Shown: one piece after another, positions 8,944 to 18,447 of the stretch
Layout of the letters: each line of letters opens with the position of its first letter
How positions within the stretch are numbered: position 1 is the first letter of the stretch
DNA from: Pectobacterium actinidiae
Lineage (GTDB): Bacteria > Pseudomonadota > Gammaproteobacteria > Enterobacterales > Enterobacteriaceae
Direction of reading: 5' to 3'
Length of the DNA: 64,000 nucleotides
NCBI RefSeq assembly: GCF_000803315.1
Contig: NZ_JRMH01000001.1
Coordinates: 1,302,001-1,366,000, forward strand
Program-made: the position numbers and the translations under genes
Notes under the pieces: model-generated
Told to the model about the DNA's origin: nothing
What the model saw: only the letters and a program-made list of their open reading frames with translations
Database searches by the model: none

Positions 8944-10080
8944 ATGATAAAGCACAAACTAAAATTGATGCCCTTGATGGTGTCGGTAGCGCTACTCAGT
9001 GGTTGTACCTTAGTTCCTGGTTCCCACCTTTCTACTAGCGGTAAAAATGTAGTCGAGCAGCAAGATGCGGATTTCAATATCAATAAGCTAGTCAATGTTT
9101 ACCCGCTAACGCCTTATTTAGTCGAAAAAATGCGACCTAAACCTTTGATAGCACAACCTAACCCTGCCTTAGAGAAAGAATTGCAGGGCTATGAATATCG
9201 CATTGGTGTTGGTGATGTCATCATGGTGACGGTGTGGGATCACCCAGAACTGACGACCCCAGCAGGAACATACCGCGCTGCGGCAGATACTGGTAACTGG
9301 GTACATTCCGATGGTACGATTTTTTATCCATACATAGGTAAGGTTAGTGTTGCGGGTAAAACTGTCACTGAAGTACGCGATCAAATTATGGGACGCTTAG
9401 CGCAATATATAGAGTCGCCACAAGTTGATGTCAGTATTGCCGCTTTCCGCTCACAGAAAGCCTATGTGACGGGTGAAGTGGCAACGTCTGGGCAACAGCC
9501 AATCACCAACGTACCCCTGACGGTGCTTGATGCGATCAACAAAGCGGGTGGGCTAACGGAAAATGCCGACTGGCGTAATATTGTGTTGACCCACAATGGC
9601 AAAGAACAACGCCTCTCTCTTCAGGCGCTGATGCAAAACGGCGATCTTTCACAAAACCAACTGCTTTACCCCGGCGATATCCTCTACATTCCACGTAATG
9701 ACGATCTTAAAGTCTTTGTTATGGGGGAAGTCAAAAAACAAAGCACCCTCAAAATGGACCGCAGTGGTATGACGCTGACGGAAGCGCTGGGTAATGCAGA
9801 AGGGATGGATCAAACCTTCTCTGATGCTACAGGGATCTTTGTAATCCGCTCATTACGTGGCACGCAAGGCCCGAAACTGGCAGACATCTACCAACTTAAT
9901 GCCAAAGATGCCACGGCGATGGTGATGGGAACAGAATTCCAGCTACAACCGTATGACATTGTTTACGTCACTACCGCGCCGATTGTTCGTTGGAACCGCG
10001 TTATCGGCCAACTGGTGCCGACCATTTCCGGTTTTAATGAGTTAACCGAAGGGACGTTGCGTGTTCGTAACTGGCCGTAG
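8944..10080 (+). CDS. wza: Outer-membrane polysaccharide export channel Wza
   Basis: 378 residues, like E. coli Wza in length and sequence ([21 protein letters not shown]-type segment, [28 protein letters not shown]). The lipobox LLSGC places the lipidated Cys at residue 21. Wza forms an octameric channel with a C-terminal amphipathic helix barrel (end ...LRVRNWP). It is the first export gene, followed by wzb after 8 bp. Start ATG 8944 matches the E. coli N-terminus [11 protein letters not shown]. Confidence 0.97.
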   Translation: MIKHKLKLMPLMVSVALLSGCTLVPGSHLSTSGKNVVEQQDADFNINKLVNVYPLTPYLVEKMRPKPLIAQPNPALEKELQGYEYRIGVGDVIMVTVWDHPELTTPAGTYRAAADTGNWVHSDGTIFYPYIGKVSVAGKTVTEVRDQIMGRLAQYIESPQVDVSIAAFRSQKAYVTGEVATSGQQPITNVPLTVLDAINKAGGLTENADWRNIVLTHNGKEQRLSLQALMQNGDLSQNQLLYPGDILYIPRNDDLKVFVMGEVKKQSTLKMDRSGMTLTEALGNAEGMDQTFSDATGIFVIRSLRGTQGPKLADIYQLNAKDATAMVMGTEFQLQPYDIVYVTTAPIVRWNRVIGQLVPTISGFNELTEGTLRVRNWP

Positions 10081-10088
10081 AGATCATT

Positions 10089-10523
10089 ATGTTTGATTCA
10101 ATTTTGGTGGTGTGTGTGGGCAATATCTGCCGTTCTCCAACCGGAGAACGGTTGTTAAAACGGGCTTTGCCAGCGAAAAAAATAGCTTCCGCTGGGTTAG
10201 GTGCTTTGGTAGGAAAGCCTGCCGATGGAATGGCAACTGAGGTGGCAAGTGATCACCACCTTTCTCTCGAAGGGCATGAGGCACAGCAGTTAACTTCTGC
10301 TTTATGCCGCCAGTACGATCTGATTCTGGTGATGGAGAAAGGGCATATTGATGGGGTGAGCCGTATCGCGCCAGAGGTGCGAGGTAAGACTATGCTATTT
10401 GGCCACTGGTTGAATCAGCAAGAAATTGCTGACCCTTATCGTAAAAGCCGTGAAGCATTTGAATTCGTTTACTCACAACTTGAGCAGTCTGCGCAAAAAT
10501 GGGCGCAGGCATTAAATCGTTAA
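10089..10523 (+). CDS. wzb: Low-molecular-weight protein tyrosine phosphatase Wzb
   Basis: 144 residues. The P-loop CVGNICRS has the nucleophile C9 and R15, and the general-acid Asp is D115 in the DPYRKS loop. Wzb removes phosphate from the Wzc tyrosine cluster and so cycles Wzc between oligomeric states. The gene lies between wza and wzc with short spacers, so it is translated from the same message. Confidence 0.96.
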   Translation: MFDSILVVCVGNICRSPTGERLLKRALPAKKIASAGLGALVGKPADGMATEVASDHHLSLEGHEAQQLTSALCRQYDLILVMEKGHIDGVSRIAPEVRGKTMLFGHWLNQQEIADPYRKSREAFEFVYSQLEQSAQKWAQALNR

Positions 10524-10538
10524 TCGTCAGAGAATCCG

Positions 10539-12710
10539 ATGACAGAGAAAACCTCAGTAAAAGTATCTGAAACCAGTTCAGATGAGATCGATTTAGGGCG
10601 TTTATTAGGAACATTGCTGGATAACCGCTGGTTGATCATTGGTGTGACGGCGGTGTTTACCGTTTTAGGCATTATGTATGCCATGTTGGCCACACCGGTT
10701 TACAAAGCCGATGCGTTAATTCAGGTAGAGCAAAGCTCTGGTAATTCGCTATTAAATGATATTTCTAGTATGTTGCCAGATTCCAAACCGCAATCAGCTG
10801 CAGAGGTTGAACTGATCAAATCCCGCATGGTGATTGGCAAAACGGTGAACGATCTGGCGCTTGATATCAGCGCTCAGCAAAAATATTTCCCGTTAGTGGG
10901 TAAAGGTATTGCTCGGTTAGCGGGCAATGAACCGGGAAAAATCGCGGTATCCCGGCTTGATGTACCGGAGTCTTGGCAGGATGAAGTATTGTCGCTCGAA
11001 GTGTTACCTAATCAGCAATATGCTGTGGATGCGGGTGACGCGGTGAAATTTACTGGCAGCGTCGGTCAGCTAGAGAATCATAATGGTATTACATTATTAG
11101 TCAGTGATATTTCCGCTGAAACAGGTACTATTTTTCGTATTCAAAAGCTGAATCAATTAACAGCTATTAATGGTTTGCTGGATAATTTTAGCGTAGCTGA
11201 TAAGGGCAAAGACACGGGAGTTCTGGCGCTTAGTTTGGAAGGAGAAGATCCGGCGCTTACTACGAAGATATTAAGCAGCATTAGTCAAAATTATCTGCAG
11301 CAGAATGTTGAGCGTAAATCCGAAGAAGCAGGTAAGAGTTTAGAGTTCTTAAAAGAGCAGCTACCAAATGTACGTAGCTCACTCAATGACGCAGAAAATA
11401 AGCTTAACCAATTCCGGCAAGAGAACGAATCTGTCGATCTTTCCTTAGAAGCGAAAGCGGTATTGGATACTACCGTAGCGGTTGAAGCGCAGTTAAATGA
11501 ATTGACGTTCAAAGAAGCGGAAATATCGAAACTGTATACCCGTGAGCACCCCGCCTACCGCGCCTTGATAGAAAAACGCAAAACGCTTGAACAAGAACGG
11601 GATAAGCTCAATAAGCGTGTAGGAGCAATGCCTAAAACCCAACAGGAGATTTTACGTTTAACACGGGATGTGCAGGCTGGGCAGGAAGTGTATATGCAGC
11701 TACTGAATAAACAGCAGGAGCTTAGCATCAATAAAGCAAGCACGGTGGGCAATGTTCGCATCGTGGATAATTCAGTGATTCAGCCAAGCCCGGTAAAACC
11801 AAAGAAAATGCTAATAATATTATTGGCAATGATTTTTGGGGGAATGGCATCCACTGCATTTGTTATACTAAAAACGCTGTTACATAAAGGCATTGAAAGC
11901 CCTGAGCAGTTGGAAGAGTTAGGTATTAATGTGTATGCCAGTGTACCACTTTCTGAATGGCAACAGAAAAAAGACCGAGCACTCTTAGGTAATGAAAATA
12001 AAAAAGGCAATACCCGGTCAACAGATTTGTTAGCAGTAGGTAATCCAGCAGATCTGGCGATTGAAGCTATTCGCAGCCTACGAACTAGTCTGCATTTTGC
12101 CATGATGGAAGCAAAAAATAATGTGTTGATGATCTCTGGTGCCAGTCCTGCTATTGGCAAAACGTTTGTCAGCGCTAATTTGGGGGCTGTTATTGCGCAA
12201 TCAGGGCAGCGCGTGCTTATCGTTGACTGCGATATGCGTAAAGGCTACGCACATGAATTGATGGGAACCCATGGCACTGATGGTTTATCGGATATTTTAT
12301 CTGGTCAGTGTGGTGCAGAAGAAAGTGTGCGTAAAACTGCTGTTGAGAACATGGACTTTATTCCACGTGGACAAGTTCCACCTAATCCTTCAGAATTATT
12401 GATGCACACTCGTTTTGCCGAGTTTTTGAAATGGGCTGGAGAGCACTATGATCTCGTGTTGTTGGATACACCCCCTATTCTTGCAGTAACAGATGCTGCT
12501 ATTATTAGCCGTCATGCTGGCACGTCTCTGCTAGTGGCGCGCTTTGAAATGAATACTCTGAAAGAGATTGAAGTGAGTATTCGTCGTTTTGAGCAGAATG
12601 GTACTGAAATTAAAGGTGTAATCCTTAATGCTATTATGAAGCGAGCTGCGAGCTATTATGGGTATGGTAACTATAATTACTATGCTTATGAGTATAAGTC
12701 TGAAAAATAA
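10539..12710 (+). CDS. wzc: Polysaccharide co-polymerase and tyrosine autokinase Wzc
   Basis: 723 residues. An N-terminal Wzz domain is flanked by two membrane helices (about 30-50 and 425-445), with a periplasmic coiled-coil region between. The cytoplasmic kinase has Walker A ASPAIGKTF near 534, Walker A' VLIVDCDMRKG near 560 and Walker B-like LVLLDTPPIL. The C-terminus is a Tyr cluster (from about 705, YYGYGNYNYYAYEY) for autophosphorylation. It sets chain length and works with Wza for export. Confidence 0.96.
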   Translation: MTEKTSVKVSETSSDEIDLGRLLGTLLDNRWLIIGVTAVFTVLGIMYAMLATPVYKADALIQVEQSSGNSLLNDISSMLPDSKPQSAAEVELIKSRMVIGKTVNDLALDISAQQKYFPLVGKGIARLAGNEPGKIAVSRLDVPESWQDEVLSLEVLPNQQYAVDAGDAVKFTGSVGQLENHNGITLLVSDISAETGTIFRIQKLNQLTAINGLLDNFSVADKGKDTGVLALSLEGEDPALTTKILSSISQNYLQQNVERKSEEAGKSLEFLKEQLPNVRSSLNDAENKLNQFRQENESVDLSLEAKAVLDTTVAVEAQLNELTFKEAEISKLYTREHPAYRALIEKRKTLEQERDKLNKRVGAMPKTQQEILRLTRDVQAGQEVYMQLLNKQQELSINKASTVGNVRIVDNSVIQPSPVKPKKMLIILLAMIFGGMASTAFVILKTLLHKGIESPEQLEELGINVYASVPLSEWQQKKDRALLGNENKKGNTRSTDLLAVGNPADLAIEAIRSLRTSLHFAMMEAKNNVLMISGASPAIGKTFVSANLGAVIAQSGQRVLIVDCDMRKGYAHELMGTHGTDGLSDILSGQCGAEESVRKTAVENMDFIPRGQVPPNPSELLMHTRFAEFLKWAGEHYDLVLLDTPPILAVTDAAIISRHAGTSLLVARFEMNTLKEIEVSIRRFEQNGTEIKGVILNAIMKRAASYYGYGNYNYYAYEYKSEK

Positions 12711-12719
12711 TGTAGTTAT

Positions 12720-12752
12720 ATAGCGCCTGCTGAGATATTTAGCAGGCGCTAT
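12720..12752 (+). terminator. Strong hairpin after wzc (attenuator candidate)
   Basis: A perfect 12-bp stem pairs ATAGCGCCTGCT (12720-12731) with AGCAGGCGCTAT (12741-12752) around a 9-nt loop, 9 bp after the wzc stop. No U run follows. The colanic acid operon of E. coli has a comparable hairpin after wzc that partly stops transcription. With ops upstream, RfaH-modified polymerase could read through. Confidence 0.65.
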
Positions 12753-13021
12753 TAGAGATAATTCATTTTAATCACGATGTCTACCCTCGCTTTCCCTCCT
12801 GTGATGCGTATATTCAGCATTTTCTTAAATATTGATTTTTCTTAATATTAAACACTCGTGTTTTGTGTTTGATATTAATTTTTTATTTAATTGAAAGACA
12901 GGCGTAGGGGAGTTTCTGATAGTGATTAATTTTTTGTCATAGAATAGTAAATGATGAAATATGGCAATAAGAGTGTTGAGTAATTCAGCTCTCGTCAATG
13001 CTTATATTCAGGAGATAACTA
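12753..13021 (+). other. AT-rich spacer between wzc and rmlA
   Basis: After the wzc hairpin the gap is AT-rich and shows no gene. The only clear signal is AGGAG at 13010-13014 before the GTG start of rmlA. A separate promoter may lie here but I could not define one with confidence. Confidence 0.4.
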
Positions 13022-13897
13022 GTGAAAGGTATTATTTTAGCCGGTGGATCAGGCACGCGTCTTTATCCTATTACGCTTGGTGTTTCAAAACAGCTGTTGC
13101 CTGTTTATGACAAGCCAATGATTTATTACCCGCTGTCGACACTCATGCTTGCTAATATCCGTGATGTGTTAATTATTACAACTCCAGAAGACAGCGCTTC
13201 TTTTATTCGCTTGCTAGGTGATGGTTCAAAATACGGCATCAATATCGAATATGCGGTTCAACCGACTCCAGATGGATTAGCACAGGCTTTCATCATTGGT
13301 GAATCGTTTATCGGTAATGACAAATGTTGTTTAGTTCTCGGCGATAATATTTTCTATGGACAATCATTCTCACGTACCCTTGCACAAGCTGCTAGCCACG
13401 AGAGTGGCGCTACTGTGTTTGGCTACCGTGTGAAAGATCCAGAACGTTTTGGTGTTGTAGAGTTTGATAGTAGCAATAAAGTGATTTCTATCGAAGAAAA
13501 ACCCAAAAAACCAAAATCAGATTGGGCAGTTACGGGGCTTTATTTCTACGATAATCGAGTAATTGATTTTGCAAAAGCGGTGAAACCGTCTAGCCGTGGT
13601 GAGCTTGAAATCACAGCTGTGAATCAAATGTATCTGGATGATGGCAGCCTTAATGTAGAACTATTAGGGCGTGGTTTTGCGTGGCTTGATTCTGGTACGC
13701 ATGAAAGTCTGCATGAAGCATCTTCCTTTGTTGAAACGATCGAACATGTCCAGGGACTAAAAATTGCTTGTCTGGAAGAGATCGCCTGGAGAAAAGGATG
13801 GTTAAGTGCTGAAGAGCTGGTCAAACGTGCTGAGCCTATGCTCAAAAATGATTATGGAAATTATCTAATATCTTTGCTTAAACCTATTATTTCTTGA
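13022..13897 (+). CDS. rfbA: Glucose-1-phosphate thymidylyltransferase RmlA
   Basis: 291 residues with the nucleotidyltransferase signature [11 protein letters not shown] at the N-terminus, then [17 protein letters not shown] and the EEKP loop, all standard in RmlA. It makes dTDP-glucose from dTTP and glucose-1-phosphate, the first step to dTDP-L-rhamnose. The start is GTG 13022 with AGGAG 7 bp upstream. It is followed by rfbD after 8 bp. Confidence 0.95.
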   Translation: MKGIILAGGSGTRLYPITLGVSKQLLPVYDKPMIYYPLSTLMLANIRDVLIITTPEDSASFIRLLGDGSKYGINIEYAVQPTPDGLAQAFIIGESFIGNDKCCLVLGDNIFYGQSFSRTLAQAASHESGATVFGYRVKDPERFGVVEFDSSNKVISIEEKPKKPKSDWAVTGLYFYDNRVIDFAKAVKPSSRGELEITAVNQMYLDDGSLNVELLGRGFAWLDSGTHESLHEASSFVETIEHVQGLKIACLEEIAWRKGWLSAEELVKRAEPMLKNDYGNYLISLLKPIIS

Positions 13898-13905
13898 GAG
13901 CCAAA

Positions 13906-14778
13906 ATGAAAATATTGATTACAGGTGCACATGGGCAAGTGGGCACACGCTTGGTCGAGCGCTTAACTGGCAATGCTGATATTTTGGCTATTGATCGTGA
14001 CGTATTGGATATAACAGATCGAGACGCAGTTTTTAAAACTGTTACAAACTTCAAGCCTGATGTGATCATTAATGCTGCAGCGCATACTGCCGTAGATAGA
14101 GCAGAGCAGGAAATTGAACTGTCGTACAAGATAAATCGTGATGGACCATTATATTTGGCTGAGGCTGCACAAAGCATCGATTCTACAATATTACATATTT
14201 CGACAGATTATGTATTCAATGGCGAAAGTGATGTGCCTTATGTTGAATCTGACTGTGTTGACCCAAAAAGTGTATACGGAAAAAGTAAACTCGAAGGTGA
14301 GTTAGCCGTTGCTGCTGCATGCCCGCGCCATATTATATTAAGAACTGCTTGGGTATTTGGTGAGGATGGGAATAATTTTGTCAAAACCATGCTAAGGCTA
14401 GGAAAAGAGCGTGACTCATTAGGTATTGTGGCCGATCAGTTTGGCGGACCAACCTATGCAGGCGATATCGCTGATGCATTAATCCTTATCGCTGAAAAAA
14501 CGCAGTCTCCTGATTTCAAAGCATGGGGCATTTTTCATTTTAGTGGAATGCCTTATATTAGCTGGTTTGGATTTGCAGATAAAATTTTTGACTTAGCAAT
14601 TGAAAAGAAAATTTTAAATAATAAACCTGTATTATCTCAATTGACTACGCAAGATTATCCTACCCCAGCACAGCGACCTAGCTATTCAAAACTTAGTTGT
14701 GAAAAAATAAACTACGTTTTTGGTATTAATCCAAGTAATTGGATTAATGCTTTGGAAAATGTCCATTTATATAATTAA
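13906..14778 (+). CDS. rfbD: dTDP-4-dehydrorhamnose reductase RmlD
   Basis: 290 residues from ATG 13906; an upstream TTG would add four residues. The Rossmann motif GAHGQVG is at the N-terminus, the STDYVFNG catalytic region contains the Thr/Asp/Tyr, and YGKSKLEGE gives the YxxxK pair. It reduces dTDP-4-keto-L-rhamnose to dTDP-L-rhamnose with NAD(P)H. It precedes rfbC, giving the order A-D-C. Confidence 0.94.
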   Translation: MKILITGAHGQVGTRLVERLTGNADILAIDRDVLDITDRDAVFKTVTNFKPDVIINAAAHTAVDRAEQEIELSYKINRDGPLYLAEAAQSIDSTILHISTDYVFNGESDVPYVESDCVDPKSVYGKSKLEGELAVAAACPRHIILRTAWVFGEDGNNFVKTMLRLGKERDSLGIVADQFGGPTYAGDIADALILIAEKTQSPDFKAWGIFHFSGMPYISWFGFADKIFDLAIEKKILNNKPVLSQLTTQDYPTPAQRPSYSKLSCEKINYVFGINPSNWINALENVHLYN

Positions 14779-14788
14779 GTGATAAGTC

Positions 14789-15334
14789 ATGAAAATTATT
14801 GATACAAAAATCACCGATCTAAAAATTATTGAGCCAGCTGTTTTTGGTGATGAACGCGGTTTTTTCTTCGAAAGTTTTAATAAGAAGAAATTTGAAGACG
14901 CAATAGGTTATTCAGTTGACTTTGTGCAAGATAACCACTCTAAATCGTCTCAAGGTGTTTTAAGAGGTTTGCATTATCAATTAGCACCACATGCACAAGG
15001 TAAACTTGTCAGATGTGTTGAAGGCGAAGTTTTCGATGTTGCAGTCGATATTCGAAAATCATCACCTACTTTTGGGAAGTGGGTAGGTGTTTATCTTTCT
15101 GCTGAAAATAAGCGTCAATTTTGGATTCCAGCAGGATTTGCCCATGGTTTTGTTACGTTAAGTAAAACCGCTGAATTTCTTTATAAAACGACGAATTACT
15201 ACGCTCCACAAAGCGATCGTGGGATTTTGTGGAATGATGAGACGATTGGTATTGAATGGCCAATGAGCGTAGATCCTATTTTGTCTGAAAAAGATAAGAA
15301 TGCTAAGAAATTCTCGGAAGCTGATGTCTTTTAG
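14789..15334 (+). CDS. rfbC: dTDP-4-dehydrorhamnose 3,5-epimerase RmlC
   Basis: 181 residues, the normal length. Cupin-type motifs are visible: DERGFFFESF, the catalytic His region VLRGLHYQ, and FWIPAGFAHGFVTLS. It epimerises C3 and C5 of dTDP-4-keto-6-deoxyglucose. The expected partner rmlB (4,6-dehydratase) is not in this window, so rffG or another copy must supply that step. Confidence 0.95.
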   Translation: MKIIDTKITDLKIIEPAVFGDERGFFFESFNKKKFEDAIGYSVDFVQDNHSKSSQGVLRGLHYQLAPHAQGKLVRCVEGEVFDVAVDIRKSSPTFGKWVGVYLSAENKRQFWIPAGFAHGFVTLSKTAEFLYKTTNYYAPQSDRGILWNDETIGIEWPMSVDPILSEKDKNAKKFSEADVF

Positions 15335-15387
15335 TTTTTAGATAGCTATTAGATATCAGACAACACTCATCTAAAGAGGTAATCGGA

Positions 15388-17004
15388 ATGAAGATTCTTG
15401 ACTGTACGTTACGTGATGGCGGTTATTATAACAAATGGGACTTTAACTTTGATGTAGTTAATGCCTATCTTGAGGCTGTTGCCGCAGCCAAAATTGATTA
15501 TGTCGAATTAGGTTTGAGAAACTTTCCGCAAGAAGGATTTTTAGGCCCTTTCGCTTACACGACTGAGAGCTTGATTAATCGTCTCACCTTACCGGAAGGA
15601 CCAGTATATGGGGTGATGATCGATGCTAAAACTATACTCTCTTCGGGTATGTCCGTTGAAGAGGCGGTCGATAAACTCTTTGTCGAAAAATCAGAAAGTA
15701 AATTGAGTTTAGTGCGTGTTGCTGCTCACTTTCATGAAGTTGAACACTCCGAACCCATTGTTAAGGCATTGAAAAATAAAGGCTACATTGTAGGCTATAA
15801 TTTAATGCAATCGGGGGGGAAAGCGGATGACATCATCGCAGATAAAGCCCGTCAAGCGGTTGACTGGGGCTGTGTCGATGCTCTGTATTTCGCAGATTCT
15901 CTGGGAAATATGGATACGAAGGAAGTTAACAGAATAATAAAAGCCCTGCGGACGCATTGGAAAGGTGAACTAGGCATTCATACACACAACAATATGGCGA
16001 AAGCGCTAGATAATACTCTGGCCGCCTATGAATCCGGTGTGACGTGGCTAGATGTGACCGTCACGGGTATGGGACGCGGTGCCGGTAATGCTCAAACCGA
16101 AAATTTGTTAGCAGTATTGAGCAAAACGGAATCGCCTTACCAGGCTTCCCCTATCTATGACCTGGTCGTTCGCTACTTTGACAAAATGCAGAAAGAATAC
16201 GGATGGGGTAGCAACTTTTTGTATTTTATCGGTGCTCAGAATGACGTCCATCCTACTTATGTACAGAATTTATTGTCTGATGAGCGTTATGGGCCGGATG
16301 AAATAGTTGGCGCTATTGAATATTTAAGTAATGCCAAAGCTTCTTCATACAATGGAAAAGTGCTTGAACAAGCTTTGAAATTGAACGATCAAATCGATAT
16401 TGAAGAGGATGGTAGCAACGAGTTAATTGGACGTTTTGATAATCGTGAGGTTCTGATTATTGGCGGTGGTGAGAGTGTCCTAAAATATAAAAATGGCATT
16501 TTAGGTTACATTTCAGAACACAACCCAATTGTATTATCCATTAACGTAAATAAAAACGTTCCTGTAGAATACGTTGATTATTATATTATATCTCACAATG
16601 CAAAATTCTTGGCTGAGAGAAGTAAATATAAGGCTTTGACGAAACCAATTATTCTGCCGAAACACCGATTCAATAAAGATGAGTTGTCTTATCTCAATCC
16701 AGAAATAAAAGTTTTTGATTATGGATTGCGTATTGAGGAAGATATTTATGACATTGCCGACACTCGTTGTACTATTCCTTCAGAACTGACGGTCGGTTAT
16801 GCCATTGCCGCGGCTTTTGTTGGTAATGCCTCTTCAATCAAATTAGTTGGATTTGATGGTTTTGAAAAAGGTGATAACCGTCAGCAAGAAATGGTTGATT
16901 TGTTTATTAAGATTAATGAATTTAAACAGAAAAAAGAAATTCTCTCTCTAACACCTACCTCCTATCCGGTGAAAGAAGGTTCTGTTTATGCACCTTTCAT
17001 CTGA
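15388..17004 (+). CDS. HMGL-like (DRE-TIM) aldolase fused to a C-terminal Rossmann-like domain
   Basis: 538 residues. The N-terminal part (about 1-300) is a DRE-TIM metallolyase of the 4-hydroxy-2-oxovalerate aldolase/isopropylmalate synthase group: LDCTLRDGGYYN gives the DRDG signature, GIHTHNN the metal-binding His pair, and VTVTGMGRGAGNA the glycine-rich loop. The C-terminal part (about 345-538) begins VLIIGGGES and contains KLVGFDGF and LSLTPTSYPV; its pattern recalls DUF115/GT42 sialyltransferase-like folds. It overlaps the following HAD gene by 17 bp. I infer condensation of pyruvate with a sugar aldehyde to a 3-deoxy-2-ulosonic acid. The substrate is unknown. Confidence 0.7.
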   Translation: MKILDCTLRDGGYYNKWDFNFDVVNAYLEAVAAAKIDYVELGLRNFPQEGFLGPFAYTTESLINRLTLPEGPVYGVMIDAKTILSSGMSVEEAVDKLFVEKSESKLSLVRVAAHFHEVEHSEPIVKALKNKGYIVGYNLMQSGGKADDIIADKARQAVDWGCVDALYFADSLGNMDTKEVNRIIKALRTHWKGELGIHTHNNMAKALDNTLAAYESGVTWLDVTVTGMGRGAGNAQTENLLAVLSKTESPYQASPIYDLVVRYFDKMQKEYGWGSNFLYFIGAQNDVHPTYVQNLLSDERYGPDEIVGAIEYLSNAKASSYNGKVLEQALKLNDQIDIEEDGSNELIGRFDNREVLIIGGGESVLKYKNGILGYISEHNPIVLSINVNKNVPVEYVDYYIISHNAKFLAERSKYKALTKPIILPKHRFNKDELSYLNPEIKVFDYGLRIEEDIYDIADTRCTIPSELTVGYAIAAAFVGNASSIKLVGFDGFEKGDNRQQEMVDLFIKINEFKQKKEILSLTPTSYPVKEGSVYAPFI

Positions 17005-17635
17005 TTATGATGTGTTTATCTTTGATTGTGATGGCGTTATTCTAGATTCAAATCAACTGAAATTGAATGCAATGGAAAATGCACTGGGCCAATACCCAGT
17101 GCAATATGTTCGGTCTTGTCTGGATTACTTCTCTAAAAATTTTGGGCGTTCGAGATATCTTCATGTAGAGCATTTCCTCAAAAATATCATCCAATGTAAG
17201 CCGGAAAATTATCAGGATGAATATGATGATATACTTAATAAATATGCAGGATATTGTACCCTTCTGTATAAAGAGGCAGAGATAAATACCGGATTTATTG
17301 AGTTTATTCAGCAAGTAAAAATAGATAAATTTGTAGCCAGCGGTTCAGATGAGGATGAGCTAAGGAATGTTTTCTCTGAGCGAGGGCTAGATATTTATTT
17401 TTCTGAAATATATGGTTCTCCTGAATCAAAGACTAATAATGTCAAAAAGATTCTCGAGCGTGGTTACACAAAAGCATTAATGTTCGGTGATGCTTTAGGT
17501 GACTTGGTTGCCGCTGAAAAAAATAAAATAGATTTTATTTTCCTTTCTGAACTCTCGACGGCTCCTGATTTAGTGAGAGAGTCTGCGTTTTTTAAAGGAA
17601 ATGAAGTAAAGAATTTTTCTAATTTACTCTTATAG
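16988..17635 (+). CDS. HAD-family sugar phosphatase
   Basis: 215 residues. HAD motif I is FDCDGVILDSN, motif II is the Ser of ASGSDEDEL, and motif IV is FGDALGDLVAA with DxxxD. The cap type resembles phosphoglycolate phosphatase/beta-phosphoglucomutase. The ATG lies inside the end of the aldolase gene, and the next gene starts 7 bp after the stop, so the three genes are translationally coupled. By position it is the likely phosphatase of an ulosonic acid phosphate, as KdsC is for Kdo. This role is inference. Confidence 0.75.
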   Translation: MHLSSDYDVFIFDCDGVILDSNQLKLNAMENALGQYPVQYVRSCLDYFSKNFGRSRYLHVEHFLKNIIQCKPENYQDEYDDILNKYAGYCTLLYKEAEINTGFIEFIQQVKIDKFVASGSDEDELRNVFSERGLDIYFSEIYGSPESKTNNVKKILERGYTKALMFGDALGDLVAAEKNKIDFIFLSELSTAPDLVRESAFFKGNEVKNFSNLLL

Positions 17636-17642
17636 GTGATCT

Positions 17643-18368
17643 ATGAATTATGCTGTCGTGATTCCAGCAAGATATAAATCAACCCGCCTACCAGGAAAAC
17701 CACTGATTGATTTACATGGGATTCCTATGATTAAGCGCGTGTGGCTTCGCTGTTGCGAAGCGGTTGAAAAAAATAAAATTTATATCGCGACGGATGATGA
17801 GCGTATTTTTGATTTTTGCTTAACGTTCACTGAAAATGTCATCATGACCAGCAGCGACTGTAAAACGGGGACAGACCGAGTTTACGAAGCGTGTGAAAAA
17901 ATTGGTGGTCTTGACTTCGTTATTAATGTGCAAGGTGATGAACCGATTATTAATCCGAATGACATTAAAACCATCATTGATGAATGCATCCGTAGTCCTG
18001 GAAATATCGTGAACGGTATGGCTCCTATTATTGATGCATCTGAGTATGAAAGTCGCACGATACCTAAGGTTGTGTTTCGTAAAGATGGACGATTGATGTA
18101 TATGAGTCGTGCGGCTATTCCCGCTAACAAAACAGGAGTATTCAATAAATCGTGGAAACAGATTTGTATCTATGGTTTTCCTGTTCATGCGTTGGAAGAA
18201 TTTTCTTCTTGTGAAGAAAAGACGCCATTTGAAAATGAAGAAGATATCGAAATTTTACGTTTTCTTGAGTTAGGGTATGACGTAAATATGGTCAATGTCA
18301 AAGGCGATAGCTTGGCAATTGATACGCCTGAGGACGTTGAAAAAATATTAAAAATTATGACTGAATAA
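17643..18368 (+). CDS. CMP-ulosonate synthetase (KdsB-like cytidylyltransferase)
   Basis: 241 residues, near the 248 of KdsB. It has VIPARYKSTRLPGKPL, GTDRVYEA and VINVQGDEP, the KdsB family signatures. KdsB uses CTP to make CMP-Kdo. Housekeeping kdsB is expected next to lpxK/msbA elsewhere, so this extra copy in a polysaccharide locus probably activates a Kdo-like acid for the surface glycan. It is coupled to the aldolase and HAD genes. The exact acid cannot be read from the sequence. Confidence 0.82.
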   Translation: MNYAVVIPARYKSTRLPGKPLIDLHGIPMIKRVWLRCCEAVEKNKIYIATDDERIFDFCLTFTENVIMTSSDCKTGTDRVYEACEKIGGLDFVINVQGDEPIINPNDIKTIIDECIRSPGNIVNGMAPIIDASEYESRTIPKVVFRKDGRLMYMSRAAIPANKTGVFNKSWKQICIYGFPVHALEEFSSCEEKTPFENEEDIEILRFLELGYDVNMVNVKGDSLAIDTPEDVEKILKIMTE

Positions 18369-18447
18369 TGCTCTTCGAATAATTGATGCATATCATTTTT
18401 AATTATAAAAATTTCATCTTAGTAAACTATAAAGATAATATTAATTT

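Noticed and set aside
15388..18368. Biosynthesis of a branched octose such as erwiniose or yersiniose
   Set aside because: Such pathways need a ThDP-dependent acetyl-transferring flavoprotein and CDP-3,6-dideoxyhexose genes, none of which are in the locus.
15388..18368. Sialic, pseudaminic or legionaminic acid pathway
   Set aside because: No NeuB/PseI-type synthase, no NeuC/PseG hydrolase and no aminotransferase are present; the cytidylyltransferase is KdsB-like, not NeuA-like.
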